The position numbers were made by a program, and so were the translations under genes. The notes under the pieces were generated by a model. That model saw only the letters and a list, made by a program, of their open reading frames with translations, had not been told where the DNA came from and searched no databases. From positions 678,501-742,500 of the forward strand of contig JAGFBZ010002117.1 of assembly GCA_018398805.1 (NCBI GenBank): a DNA stretch of 64,000 bases, given 5' to 3'. Shown in pieces: positions 1 to 10,433 of this stretch. The DNA is from Hirundichthys speculiger (Eukaryota; Chordata; Actinopteri; Beloniformes; Exocoetidae). The first letter of the stretch is position 1, and every line of letters begins with the position of its first letter.

Positions 1-479
1 GGCTGTCCTTTCATTTATTCCCAGGAAGTTAAGGAACACATAAAGAGTCTTCCAGGAAGGACACATACTGCACCCAGACGGTGGATCAGAGGGATGAGTG
101 GACCATTAGACCCTCACCTGTGCTCACTTCTATTGTTCACCTAACGAGCCTATTCAGGCCAGGTGTGAAGTGAAACAAACCGGAGGGATGAATTTGAGAT
201 GATGACACTGCTTGGATGAGTAGCAAAACATTTTCATCCTAAAACTAAAAGTCTAGTTGCCATGACTCAACCTCTTTTTACAACTATTTCATTTACATTT
301 GGATATTTTTATTCAATGCTCATATATTTAATTTTTAATTACTGTGTTGTAGTCTTTTGCATATTAAAAACGTAACTTTAGAAAGGCACAAGGATTCCAA
401 CGTACATGTGCATATGTAACGTACAAGTGGGAATAAAGCTCTCTCTTCTATTCTCATGCGCCTCTGTGCTTTTTTCATA
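1..479. other. No recognisable feature
   Basis: AT-rich noncoding sequence. I see no repeat family, splice-like structure or open frame of interest before the Tc1-like relic begins near 480. Confidence 0.5.
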
Positions 480-711
480 CGATTTGATCAAACTTGGTTT
501 TCCAGCAGAAATGCCTCATACCAGCAGTTAAGCACGGCAGTGGAAGGATGATGATTTGGGCTTCTCAGACTGAGAGTATTTTAGAGGCAAATGTGAGGCC
601 ATCTGTCCAACAGTTAAAGTTGGGTTGAAATCTACATCAGAATGGTTGAATAATAAAGGATTCAATGCAATACTGTTGTGGAAACGTAAGAGGCCTGTGC
701 ATAATTGGTAG
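480..711 (+). pseudogene. Tc1-like transposase fragment (middle part)
   Basis: Decayed piece of a Tc1/mariner DDE transposase, the enzyme that cuts and pastes TA-targeted elements. From about 504 the plus strand reads QKCLIPAVKHGSGRMMIW and then ESILEANVRPSVQQLKLG. These match the family's K-H-G-G-G-S-V-M-V-W-G and ILEANVRPSVRQLKLG blocks, which are known from teleost Tc1-like elements. A stop follows directly. The stretch with the second catalytic Asp (usually near NWVMQQDNDPKHTS) is missing, so it cannot be active. The C-terminal part reappears at 2248-2440, and hAT-1 plus other repeat DNA lies between. Recognition is from memory of the family, not a search. Confidence 0.75.
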
Positions 712-722
712 ATGTTCTGTGC

Positions 723-1923
723 TAGGGATGGAACGGTTACCGGTATTACGGTAAAGTGCAGCAAACTTTTACACGATAACGATTACTGTTTATGTTTGAC
801 TTCATATCATTATTACATATCCTGGTCGATTATCGGGATATGTAATATCAGCCTCATTCAAGTCTGTAAGCGAGTCGCGACTGTGTCTCGCGTGAATATG
901 TAGCTTGTAACGTCAGTATTATAACGTAATCATGGCGGAAAGTGGTGATAGCACGCAGGACATTTCCCAACATTTACCGTCACTAAAATGACGAAATCCA
1001 AGGTCTGGGCATATATTTTATTTATTTATTTATATATTTTTAAGAATGCAGAGGGACAACTGGTGGAGGACAACTATCCTGTCTGCACAGCACTTGTTTA
1101 CGTTTTATTGTAATTTGTACAAGCAACTTGAAGGAGCTAAGGCTAATCTTCAAGCTACTGAGATGTTTGACCAAGAATAACCTGGTCGACGCGCTTCGCT
1201 AATTAACATTTCGTAAACGTTACCGTTGAGTGTTGATCGAAAAAGGACCTTTACGATGTTCTTCTGATGCAGTTAAAATATTAATTTATTCCATTAACTG
1301 ATCCAACAACCATAACGCCGGCAGTTAGCGCCACAGCGGTCAAAAACCTTTTGCCCTTCCAGCTCAAACAGCTAACCAATAACAGGCAGCTACCTTTATA
1401 CCTGACCCTCAGGTAACAACACAGCGACACCTACAGACACACAGAGTGAACTACAATTCAGAACAACATATTTGGCTCCTAAACAACTGTTTCTTTATTT
1501 GCACATTTATACATATTTAAGGTTCAGCTTAAAGTCCAAAGTTTATTTCATTTGAACTTGCACTTGCAGGAATTTTTGTTCCTGATAATTGTAATATTTT
1601 GACCAACTATGGTTGTTAGTGTTTATTTAAATTTACACCAGACAAATAAGTTTTGTTCCTGTTATTTATTTTGTTCATTTAAAATAAAACCTCTTTCTGT
1701 GCCAGTTGTTTGCCCTTTTAACGTGAAAGTTTCATTTTGATAAAATTTTGGCTTCTGATGTTTTTGTATGACAAGAAAATCACAAGATTTTGTGAAATTA
1801 TTTGAATGTATGTGTTTTTTGGACATTTGTACAGCAATTAAGAATACTGCGATAATATCGTAAACCGTGATAATTTGGTCACTATAATTGAGATATTAAA
1901 TTTTTCATATCGTTACATCCCTA
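723..1923 (+). mobile_element. hAT-1 non-autonomous element, copy 1
   Basis: The element begins TAGGGATGGAACGG and ends in the inverted CGTTACATCCCTA. The flanks ttctgtgc (715-722) and gtctgtac (1924-1931) match at 6 of 8 positions, which fits an old 8-bp hAT TSD. The copy at 62548-63465 is the same element in the opposite orientation. Copy 1 carries roughly 260-300 bp (about 1176-1460) that copy 2 lacks. No transposase domain is visible. It sits inside the Tc1-like relic at 480-2440, so it is younger than that relic. Confidence 0.85.
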
Positions 1924-2092
1924 GTCTGTACTTAAATAGTGCCTCATTAACTTTAACTAGGATCTCCAAAGAGCGTCACGCTGTGTTTCTCACTTGTGCA
2001 TTCACACAAACACACTCACACTATAGAGCTTCTGCTACATATTTACTCTGTATGCAGCAACGGTTTGATTTTTACAAGTATACTCCGATGAG

Positions 2093-2225
2093 CACATCAG
2101 GGGGCAATGTGAGGTTCAGCGTCCTGCCCAGGGACACTTTGAAGGTTGACAGGGGCAGGGATCAATCCACCTAGCCTCTGGATGGAGGGCAACCAACTCC
2201 ACCCACATACCTCTGCCACCTCAAA
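2093..2225 (-). repeat. Dispersed teleost repeat fragment (TGCCCAGGGACACTT core)
   Basis: The core 'gcgtcctgcccagggacactttga' region, followed by 'ggcagggatcaatcc' and an end rich in 'cctctgccacc', resembles a very common fish interspersed repeat with a TCTTGCCCAAGGACACTT block and a GGGATCGAACC block. The copy is degenerate and its ends are not clear. Class is uncertain. The call rests on family memory. Confidence 0.5.
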
Positions 2226-2247
2226 ACAAAAAGAAGGGAATTCCCAA

Positions 2248-2440
2248 AAATGTCAAGAAACAGAAGCAACGTTGTTAAGTTGAACGGGCCAAAATTTCTC
2301 CAAAATGAGAAAATAACTTCAGAATCTTGCTGCTAAAAGGTTGATCTACAAGCTACTGAAACATGATGATACTTTGTATTTCCCATATAATCTTATCTTT
2401 TTCTCATTTTGGCTTCACTTTTATTAAAAAAAAAAACAGA
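2248..2440 (+). pseudogene. Tc1-like transposase C-terminal relic
   Basis: This continues the Tc1-like element that starts at 480. The segment 'gaagcaacgttgttaag...gggccaaaatttctcc' corresponds to the C-terminal LKQRC-x-EEWAKIPP block, and 'ttgctgctaaaaggttgatctac' to the IAAKGGSTSY end. Several frameshifts and stops are present. Order and orientation agree with 480-711, so the two pieces most likely derive from one insertion later split by other elements. Confidence 0.65.
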
Positions 2441-2530
2441 TAAAGAGGTTACATGATGTTGTTTTTCTGAAGTTATATTTGTCTTACACTAAGACCCACT
2501 ATGGAAGGATGTTTATTTAAAATTATGTAT

Positions 2531-2560
2531 CACAAAAACAAAACAAAACAAAACAAAAAA
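2531..2560. repeat. (CAAAA)n microsatellite
   Basis: A short run of CAAAA units, followed by single-copy-looking DNA. Confidence 0.8.
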
Positions 2561-3194
2561 GCTAGGATTGAGCGGGTACCAACCTTTACACAAATGTATG
2601 ACACTTTAGGATTACTACATTCCACCCTTCACCTTGCCTCACCTTTACCTATCCTATAATTACATACAGTACACAACATGTTTCCAAAACAGCTTTTTAA
2701 ACCAAGAAAACCATTATGAGAAAACAATTTGGCAACTGAAGCCACTAATTGGACCAAAGAAATACAGAATTTCCCCACTGACATCAAAAGTACCGACATA
2801 CTGTAAAAGATGCATTTAAAGTAGTGACGCATATTTAAAAACTCTTCACTCAGTCCAGTGATGAGTATTCTCTTTATTTTGTGGAAAGAAAAATAAAAAG
2901 TTCAAGGAATGCTGGAACCCCTGTTTCAACAACAGGCGGACAAACAAACTGTTGTACGATGCAATATTCCCCGAGCAATTAATTAAGTTGCTGGAGGAAC
3001 AAAGGCATCACAGTATTTGGAAGAATTACATGCAACCCCCTTTTCAGCGGGGCAGCTATTCTTGAGTTGAGTCGAGGCTCGTTGAAGTAAACAACCAAAT
3101 GGGTTGACTTGGGAAAGATGCTGCACAGCTGCAGAGTTCAGTTCACCTTCATCTCCTGCTTTGTAGTTGGGAGTTCATGGTAAAGGTTCATGAT
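2561..3194. other. No recognisable feature
   Basis: Noncoding. Overlapping 60-70 codon open frames on both strands near 2630-2830 have no recognisable content and appear to be chance. Confidence 0.5.
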
Positions 3195-3227
3195 CACAGG
3201 CTTCACCTTCCAGACTTCAGACTTACT

Positions 3228-4985
3228 TATTAACAGAGACATGGCTTGGCACTGGTGCACCAGTTATTCTCACCGAGGCCTGCCCACGTAATTTTAATTT
3301 TTTATTTTCGACTAGGGAAGAAAAAAAAAGACGGTGGAACTGCATCATTCATCATGAGAACACCGAACTCAAATGAGGTTTCTTTTAACAGTTACTCATC
3401 ATTTGAATATCATGCCTGTGTTTTTAGCAGTCCTCCAATCCTTTGCATAACAGCGTACAGACCACCTGATAATTCAACCTCTTTTATCAGGGAATTCTCA
3501 GAACTAATATCAATCATTCACTCCACTTATAACAGAATTTTAACTAGAAAAGCACTCGGAGAGCGCAGACCTCCGCCAAGTGCAACAATTCCCCCCATAT
3601 AGCAATTTACAGATTGCGATAAAATCCGCCTTCTGAATCAGATCCAGATCAGCCTTTGAAATTTGATAGAGGTTCCCATTGTCAATCCCTGAGCCAAATT
3701 TCATGAGTTTTGGGCAATAATTAACGGAGATAATGAGAAACAAAATTTTCAGCCCCATTGACCGCAATGTTATCGAAAATTTGAAAGTGATCCAGAATCC
3801 AGGATTTCTTCTGGCTCACACCCAAAATAAAATCAGTTCTTCCTTTTCACATTTCTGACAACTCCTGAAAATTTCATCAAAATCCATCCATAACTTTTTG
3901 AGTTATCTTGTACATACAGAGAGACAGACAGATAAATGCCAGCAAAAACATAACCACCTTGGTGGAGGTAATAACTGGTGATTTGAATTTGCATGTTGAT
4001 AATACCTCCAATCCCATATCCAGAGATTTTTTAAACCTTTTAACCTGCATGGATTTTAAACAGCACGTCCTTCAGCCGACTCACAACAGAGGACACACCC
4101 TGGACCTGATTATAACTTGTTTGCTGTCCACTGCTGTGTCTGACCACTTTTTTGTGCATTTTAACATCACCAGTTTTAGCCACCAGGAGGCCCCAGTGAG
4201 AACAGTGAGGACACGCTACCTAACTTCTGAAGTGGCTGAAAATTTTATTGAGATTTTACAGAGCACCCTGCTGAAATTTTACCTGCATCATGTGATTTTA
4301 TTGTCGACAATTTTATTACTAAACTAAAGACAAAATAGGACTCAGTTGCTTCACATTTAACTAAAACAATAAGAACAAAATCTAATAAATAACAACACCA
4401 AAACATGGGAAAAAAATGCAGGAGTGCTGAAAGGAGGTGGAGAAAAAAATAAACTGACAGTTCACTATGAAATATTATGCAACCAACTCAAAACCTACAA
4501 TAATGCAGTCAAAAAGGCAAGAATATCCCACTTTTCAAAATTCATGACAGCCAATAAAAACAATCCCAAATTCCTTTTCTCCACCATCAATCTTTTAACT
4601 AACATTAATTGTAATAAATCCTCCATGATGCCAACTGATGTGCTCTGCGAGGACTTTGCAGACGACTTCAGAAGCAAAATCGATCATAATCGATCAGATC
4701 ATATCTTTTACCTCATCAGACTTAACACACCTGAACTGTTGCTTTTACCTGAGGAAACACTGGAGAGTTTTGCCCTGGTTGACGCAGGGACACTTGGTCG
4801 AGTTTTCTCTCAAGTAAACCCAACAACCTGCCTTTTATATCCAATCACTTTTCCAATCATTTTATGGATTCTTTGAGGAACAGATTTTAAATATAGTAAA
4901 TTGCTCTCTTCAGACAGGTGTCAAAATGGTAGTGGTGAAGCCCCTTCTGAAAAAGAGTAATTTGGACCCCAACATTTTTAATATG
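3228..4985 (+). pseudogene. LINE endonuclease and partial reverse transcriptase ORF, broken
   Basis: Decayed ORF2-type protein whose endonuclease would nick target DNA. Visible blocks in order are TETWLGTGAP (3228), then after a frameshift near 3310-3330 the FEYHACVFSSPPILCITAYRPP block, GDLNLHVDN (from 3977), QPTHNRGHTLDLII and SDHFFVHFNI. The last three match the catalytic G-D-F-N-x-H, T-H-x-x-G-H-T-L-D-L-I and S-D-H motifs of APE-type LINE endonucleases. The linker frame 4424-4876 contains EDFADDFRSKID and PEELES-like text typical of fish L2/Rex elements. A 5-bp TSD shows that the 3546-3971 insert interrupted a previously continuous frame. Not functional. Confidence 0.8.
3546..3971 (+). 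repeat. CCGCC repeat, near full-length copy
   Basis: Starts AGAAAAGCACTCGGAGAGCG and ends CACCTTGGTGGAGGTAA. Subterminal ACCTCCGCCAAG (near 3570) and CTTGGTGGAGGT (near 3960) are inverted complements. The insert is flanked by TAACT at 3541-3545 and 3972-3976. Removing the insert plus one TAACT leaves the LINE frame continuous (L-T then G-D-L-N), so these are the real ends of the insertion. The internal block around 'catccataactttttgagttat' recurs at 8740, 9060, 13960-14198 and 24857-25271. I recall this motif set as widespread in animal genomes, but I cannot assign a class. Confidence 0.85.
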
Positions 4986-5655
4986 GTCTTAGAGATCCCT
5001 CGGGCCTGGAGGACTGGGGGGGTCTGCACAATGTGTAGGTCTACCCTGGTCTATCAGGGTTGAGGTGGTCTCTGTGATGGCGCCCCCTGTGGCCCCGGGC
5101 TGTGGTGCCTCTTGATGTGGAGGGCCTCCCAAAGGTGTTTTTTCCTCACCTGGATCCTCAATGCCCTGATATGTTACTAAACTATTTACTTTGTGCAGTG
5201 AGTGTACGTGGGTCTATATGTGGGGGTGAGAGGGGTGGGTTTTTATTATCTGTTGTGATCCTGTTTTATGTTTTATTTTCTGAAGCACTTATGAATCAAG
5301 TTTGAACCACAGATAACTCGGGGAAATCTAAATGGCTGGATGAGTAGTTTAGCAGAAACTACTCCAGGTCAAAACTGACACTGAAAATCCTGCTTGAGAG
5401 CACGAAAAACATAAGTTTGTCTTCTAACCGTGCACGTCTTAAAGTTGGGGTTTCTGCAATAAATGAAACCAAATCCAGCGTGAAGGATAGATAAAGCTTA
5501 ATAAAAAAAACATGCTAGGGTCTGTCGCCCAATATCTCTCAATGGGACTGTTAATCCACTTTTCAGTCAATAATCAACCACAAACAATGAAAATCAACCA
5601 GAGGGGAAAAAACAACAAAAGCTGAGGCCTTTGTTAGTTTCAAATCACTTCTTAT

Positions 5656-5700
5656 GCTAAGCTTGCTTAGCTTGATCCATCATATAAATGATGGATCAAG
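5656..5700. repeat. Two adjacent perfect hairpins
   Basis: GCTAAGC-TT-GCTTAGC (5656-5671) is followed by CTTGATCCATCAT-ataa-ATGATGGATCAAG (5671-5700, 13-bp arms). The two share the base at 5671. They may be a remnant of a small fold-back element; no function can be inferred. Confidence 0.7.
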
Positions 5701-7960
5701 TCTGTCGTCCCAAATGTCTTGGTTGTTGTTCCTCGAGGAGTTACTTTTATCTAACAAGCTTTACGAATAATAACTTTAGGTGCTCTGCAGTCATGGTGAA
5801 AACATGGTGACTGCGTCATTATGATGCGCTCACGACTGGAAAAATAAAGGATTTCTGAGCGTTCTGCGCCGACGCCTTTACTAACTTCTCAGAGAGATTG
5901 ACGTTCTCAAGACATTTCTCAATATTCAAGAGCTTTCAATTCTGATATCAATATTGGCCCGTACAATCCGAAGTGATGGTCACAATTTAGGACATGAAGC
6001 TTTGATGTCTTTCACTTAATTTGTCCCATTCTTCTGGCAAACCCGTCTTAAGACGTGCAGTAGTACGGGATCATTAAGCTTCAAAGTTCTCCACACATTC
6101 AGGGTTTTTGGCCTGGTCAGTCATGTCTTTGTAAAGTCTGCAGAATGTGGTTTCTCAAATAATCTGACATTCCTGGAAATATTGTCTTGAAGTCAGTCAA
6201 AGAGGCTATAAAACCTTAGTGTTTTTTTCTGCATTAATGCTGCTAACATTAAAGCCGAAGTGACCTTGTCCAGGTACTCGTGCAGTCTCTCAGAGTCTCA
6301 GAGACTGGCCCCTGGACTGGCTGCTGGTAACAGCCTGAATGATCCTATTTGTCTCTGGTCTGGAGCAGATAGCGTCAGTGTCTTGCAAAACAGATCTCTG
6401 ATCCGGTTTTGTCTGACCATAATACACCTTTCCAGGCTGTCTTCATCCATGCCAGATGCCTCCGAGGCCAAAGACGCTGACAGCACCTCTGGACGAGGCT
6501 GACATAACATACAATATTATTGTGTGACCCTTTTTCTCCTTACCCACGTGGTTATATCAGCTATTGGTGGATGATAGTTTTTGATGGGATCAGGCATCAT
6601 CGATGTTCAGATTACCCTTGCACTCTCATCCTTTAGGCCACTTTTACTCTACACAATCTGAATGCCAATTTAGTTTTTTTTCCTCTCCAAAGCAACCCAA
6701 CTTTTTAGACCTTTTCTGATTCTGAATTGTACAAATGCTAATAGAGCGAAGTTACAATATTCAGTTTGTGGATATAGGATAGTTTTGAGTGTGAGGGTTC
6801 TTCTTTTCTGTCTCAAAGATGCGCTTCTCTTAAAAGCAATGACGACGTAATGACTGCAAAAATACTGCAAAAATGGGTGAACACATATATTTGCCACATC
6901 CAACATGCAGTCATGCTGAACTGAATACAATAAAAAAAAGCACCTTTTAAATAGTTTATAAATGAAAAGGGTTAATCATTTATTTTTTCATAAAAGGTGA
7001 ACATTTAAAAATTATTTCCGTGTTTTCAGTTTTCAACAAATCCAGAAACCTCCTGAGCAGGTTTCTTCTCTAATATAAAACACACCATCACTGTTGTTTT
7101 TTAAATTAAATATTTGTCATTTTTCCCTGTATTCTCACCATTTATAAACACACACTTGTGTGCTCACATTTGCATAAAAGCAAAGTTTTGGCACATGTAG
7201 GGATGCCGTGAGCATCATCCAAAAACTACAGGAGCTTACCTGAGCAAACATGTTGGGACTCATAAACTATTATCTACCTCTTTACTTTGTTGCTCAGGGA
7301 AATCATATTAGGAAGAACGAAAGAGACGGCAAAAGACAAAACATCAAACTAAACGCCAAAATGAGAGAATTCCTTCTGTTATGGAATTATAGAGCACCAC
7401 CTCAGCTTATTAGATCTTTGCTAAATCGGTATCTTTCACCGACCCTCTCTGTGAGCGCATCATTGACGACTCAAGAACCTCCTCCAGTTGTCCTTTCACA
7501 CATACCTGGTATACTGTGCCTTCTCAAGGCCATGGCATGGTCCGGACCGCTGATATCCTTCGTTTTTCCATACGGCCCATCATCTAGAAAGAAAGAGTAA
7601 AAATAGAGTGCATGAGTTAAACATCTGATGTTCAGAGTAATATGAAGTGTTTGTCGGTATAATCCTGATGTCCACTCGTGTTTATGGAAACCCAGTCGTC
7701 AGAAGATCTGACAACTGAATCTCAACATTCCTTCATTTCCAAAACATGTTTTATCGAACAAGCATATTTTAGAGACTGGGAGGGTGGGGGGTGAGGGGGG
7801 TCTACAACTTGGTACCTTCAACTGAGAGGTCCCAGTCTCTGGTAGGGAAACTCGTTTTATGTTGGATATGACGGCTTTACTCTGAGTCCGGTCTGGTTGC
7901 GTCTGAACAGCAGAGCTGTTTTCATGCAGGAGAAGTTGCCTGAGCTTTGCCATCATTTTT
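5701..7960. other. No recognised gene; unassigned noncoding DNA
   Basis: The longest frames are 116 codons (7250-7600, plus) and 86 codons (6670-6930, minus), and neither shows a family motif. The stretch 6000-6510 has an even composition. Its minus-strand frame (6298-6510) might be an old transposon relic, but I cannot name it. 5311-5655 is likewise featureless. Confidence 0.45.
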
Positions 7961-8362
7961 CTGCTCTCTCAGGATATATGATTTCTTCAGCTTTCAACAG
8001 GATTCAGCCTTTATACAAGAAACTCCAGTAAAACACCAATGGATTCCTATATGAAAGCCTGGATTATTGACTACTTTACACACAGACTGCAGTTCGTAAA
8101 AATGACGGGTTGTTCATCTGAGCGGGAGGTCAGTCATCTCCAGGAATGACTCTGCTGTTGTGGGGTGTATCAGCGGCAGACAGGAGGCCGAGTACAGAGA
8201 ACTGGTGGACCGCTTTGTGGTGCAACAACGCTTTGTGTGGGAACAATTACTTCATCTTGAAAGTGAACAAAAGAGTGGAAACCAACACGAAGGAGGATTG
8301 GGAACAAGCTGAACAGCATTTCATCCTGGTTAGAAGAGGTGGAGGGGGTGGAGAACAGCAGG
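7961..8362 (+). pseudogene. LINE reverse transcriptase fragment, 5' side of a hAT insertion
   Basis: Decayed reverse transcriptase of an L2/Rex-like LINE. From 7983 the plus strand reads ISSAFNRIQPLYKKLQ then a stop, matching the DFSSAFNTIQP block. WIIDYFTHRLQFVKM follows (W-I-x-D-Y-L-x-x-R-P-Q-Y-V). A deletion then removes the STGAPQGTVLSP region. HLQE..DSAVVGCISG and EYRELVDRFV follow, corresponding to the block around the catalytic F-x-DD. Here the expected FSDD is altered to a stop/SRND reading, so the active site is lost. The frame continues after the hAT at 10071-10140. Family assignment is from memory. Confidence 0.75.
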
Positions 8363-8488
8363 CATGGCCGCATTAAAAGAATGGGCTGAACGGGCTGCAG
8401 CCCCGGGCCTCGCCACTAGGGGGGGCCGCCGTTTACAGGCATTGTCAAATGACTAATATTAAAAGAAGTAGAAAAAAATCGAGCAAAA

Positions 8489-8708
8489 ATGTCGAGTCAA
8501 AGGAAACACGATAGTGGTGCAAAAATTGCAAGCATTAAAAAAAGGAGAGAGTGACGGATATAATTCAGAAAACACAGAAACTAACCAATATATGGAGTAA
8601 CCAGCCTGCTACAGCTACTACCAGCAAAGAAGCAACTGTCAACGTTAGCGATGAACAGCAAGGGGCCACTGACCAAGCAAGCACAGTTAGCGCCTCTGCT
8701 AGCAATCA
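8489..8708 (+). pseudogene. hAT transposase N-terminal remnant
   Basis: ATG at 8489 begins MSSQRKHDSGAKIASIKKR, which resembles the K-R-K-H-x-S-G-A-x-K-R-K-x-K start of ZMYM1-like/TTF-type hAT transposases. After a frameshift, KTQKLTNIWSNQ resembles the following K-L-x-x-F-W/F segment. Translation then runs through a Ser/Thr-rich part and breaks at about 8709, where CCGCC-repeat DNA begins. The DNA-binding and catalytic parts are not present in this piece. Confidence 0.65.
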
Positions 8709-9125
8709 GTTCTTCCTTTTCACATTTCTGACAACTCCTGAAAATGTCATCAAAATCCATCCATAACTTTTTGAGTTATCTTGAACACATCCTCAGCAGC
8801 GGCTGTGCGCACAGCTGCGCCAAGACGCACAGCTGCGCTAAGACGCATAGCCGCTCCCAGCCGCTCCCAGCCGCTCCCAGCGGCTCCCAGCGGCTCTCGT
8901 GGCTCTGCCTGAGCGTGTTTACCGGGAGCGCACCAACTATCTGGGACCTTCAGGTAGCCGATAGGAATTGTCTGTGTAAGAATATTTTTACCTCCGCCAA
9001 GGAGGTAATGTTTTCCGGCGTGTTTTTGCTGGCGTTTATCTGTCTGTCTGTGTACAAGATAAATCAAAAAGTTATGGATGGATTTTGATGAAATAGCCCT
9101 TCAAGCAATCTGTAAATCTCTATTT
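8709..9125. repeat. Inverted pair of CCGCC-repeat fragments with a central minisatellite
   Basis: A plus-oriented fragment (8709-8795) and a minus-oriented fragment (8989-9125) of the same family face each other. Arms 8738-8795 and 9050-9095 could form a stem around a loop of about 250 bases, which is why both strands translate to the same KVMDGF end. The loop (8800-8900) contains a short GC-rich array of CCGCTCCCAG/CGGCTCCCAG decamers and repeated 'agacgca' motifs. Confidence 0.75.
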
Positions 9126-9129
9126 GGAA

Positions 9130-9442
9130 TCCACTGGAAACGTGTTTCGCTTTTTTTTGCAAATTATTCGGCCACGAATCATCATCTTTCACACGGGAGG
9201 TTTTCAGATTGGAAGCAGTCCGTTGAACGGGTGGAGATGCATGAAGCGGGTCAGCCTCACCGTAATGCAGTGCTCACCTGCCTGCTCGCACACAGGTGCG
9301 TGGGATGGACGCGGGGCTGCAGGATTAACTCAAACATGAGGCTAATTACTGGAGAGAGGTACTGCGTAGAATCGTTGCAGTGATTACATTTTTGTCAGAG
9401 CGTGGGCTTGCATTCCGCGGAGACAACCAACCACTGGGCAGA
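9130..9442 (+). pseudogene. hAT transposase zinc-finger/DUF4371-like remnant
   Basis: The plus strand reads GRFSDWKQSVERVEMHEAGQPHRNAV (about 9200-9275), matching the GFSDWKN...HE.S..H..A pattern of the TTF/DUF4371 zinc finger in ZMYM1-like hAT transposases. ITFLSERGLAFRGDNQPLG follows (about 9382-9440), matching the FLAERGLAFRGDN block. Frameshifts and an in-frame stop separate the two. The rest of the catalytic RNase-H-like fold and the C-terminal dimerisation region are absent. It lies between the CCGCC-repeat pair and the hAT 3' noncoding DNA. Confidence 0.75.
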
Positions 9443-10062
9443 AGAAGAAGAAAGAAGAAGAGCAGAAAACGGGCATTTTGAAGTCACTTGGTGAGTCACG
9501 TTTTTTTCTGACGGGCTCCCTGCCGTTAATTGTAAAATAGTTTAGTGTGTTTCTGCAGTTTTTACTAATTTTCAAAACAGAAATGTTCTAAACATTAAGC
9601 ACCTTTCAAAAATCAGGTAATTTCAAAGTTGTTTGGGCTCAACATGCTGTTCTTAATAGCAAATGCATTTATTACCTTTTTCTGGAATGATTTGCCCAAG
9701 TCATCAATCATTTCTCACTCTATTCTCTATATTTCAAGTAGGCTAGGCCTCTACTGTAGGTCAGCTATATTCAGATAGGCTACATCTTGATTTTCATCAT
9801 TATTTTGTCAGCTTTGTCAACACTACTGCAATGAACCATGTTAATAAATCTATAATTTAATTGAAATTAATTGAATTGAATTGAAATATTATTGCCAGTT
9901 CGCTTGAAAGGGTACTGTGTGTCATTGTAGGCCTATGCTAGGTTACTGTCTGCGCTGGTGTGTCAGTGGGTTTGTGTGATGTCATCATGCGTCAGGGCAC
10001 GATATGAAGGGCCTCATCCTGGTAATCAGCCCCGGGCCTCAGAATGTGTTAATGCGGCCCTG

Positions 10063-10140
10063 ACAGCAGGAACCTGGGTTTTCACCTGGACGACAGACCC
10101 ACTCTCCGAACAACACACGAACGATGGTGAACTGGGCTGA
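10063..10140 (+). pseudogene. LINE reverse transcriptase fragment, 3' side of the hAT insertion
   Basis: After the right TSD the frame reads NLGFHLDDRPTLRTTHERW, the continuation of the YLGVHLDNRLNW block of the same LINE (see 7961-8362). It joins in phase with VEGVENSR on the left side once the hAT is removed. Confidence 0.7.
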
Positions 10141-10433
10141 GAATACATTTAATCAGGATAAAAAGTAGGTAAAACTAGAAAACTGTGTCATTTATGGGAG
10201 GATTTTACAAGCCAGCAAAACAAATGAAATGTCCCTTATAATTCATCACTGCAGATTAAAAGCCTGAAGTGTTTCAGATTTATCAGATTTAATTGATTTT
10301 GCATTTACCACCAATCACGACAGCAAAGTAACAACCATAGTTACTTTTCAGGGGCAGTAGCCCTGTAATCTGTTCAGATATTTCTGAAAGTCCCATTACC
10401 CAACACTAAAGACAATAAAACAACAATAACGAT
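10141..10433. other. No recognisable feature
   Basis: AT-rich noncoding DNA between the LINE fragment and hAT-5. Confidence 0.5.

Larger units (their letters stand above)
3195..5305 (+). mobile_element. L2/Rex-like LINE, internally deleted, split by a CCGCC repeat
   Basis: Non-LTR retrotransposon remnant on the plus strand. The endonuclease part runs from about 3228 (a TETWL block) to 4330, and the linker between endonuclease and reverse transcriptase covers 4424-4876. The start of the reverse-transcriptase region appears at 4877-4985 (VVVKPLLKKSNLDPN). At about 4985 the sequence jumps to a GC-rich 3' noncoding part ending near 5305 with 'ctgaagcacttatgaatc', a form common in L2-type tails. 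Most of the reverse transcriptase is therefore deleted. A CCGCC repeat is inserted at 3546-3971. Confidence 0.8.
8363..10062 (+). mobile_element. hAT element with transposase remnants, inserted in a LINE
   Basis: Termini CATGGCCGCATTAA (8363) and TTAATGCGGCCCTG (10062) are inverted repeats. Perfect 8-bp TSDs acagcagg lie at 8355-8362 and 10063-10070. It carries an N-terminal transposase remnant (8489-8708), a composite CCGCC-repeat insertion (8709-9125), a zinc-finger/DUF4371-like remnant (9130-9442) and noncoding 3' DNA. Removing it plus one TSD joins the LINE frame in phase. It appears to be a deletion derivative of the ZMYM1/TTF-type hAT lineage. Confidence 0.9.

Noticed and set aside
8744..9088. 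Overlapping plus and minus frames sharing the KVMDGF end as a real gene pair
   Set aside because: Explained by inverted CCGCC-repeat arms at both edges.
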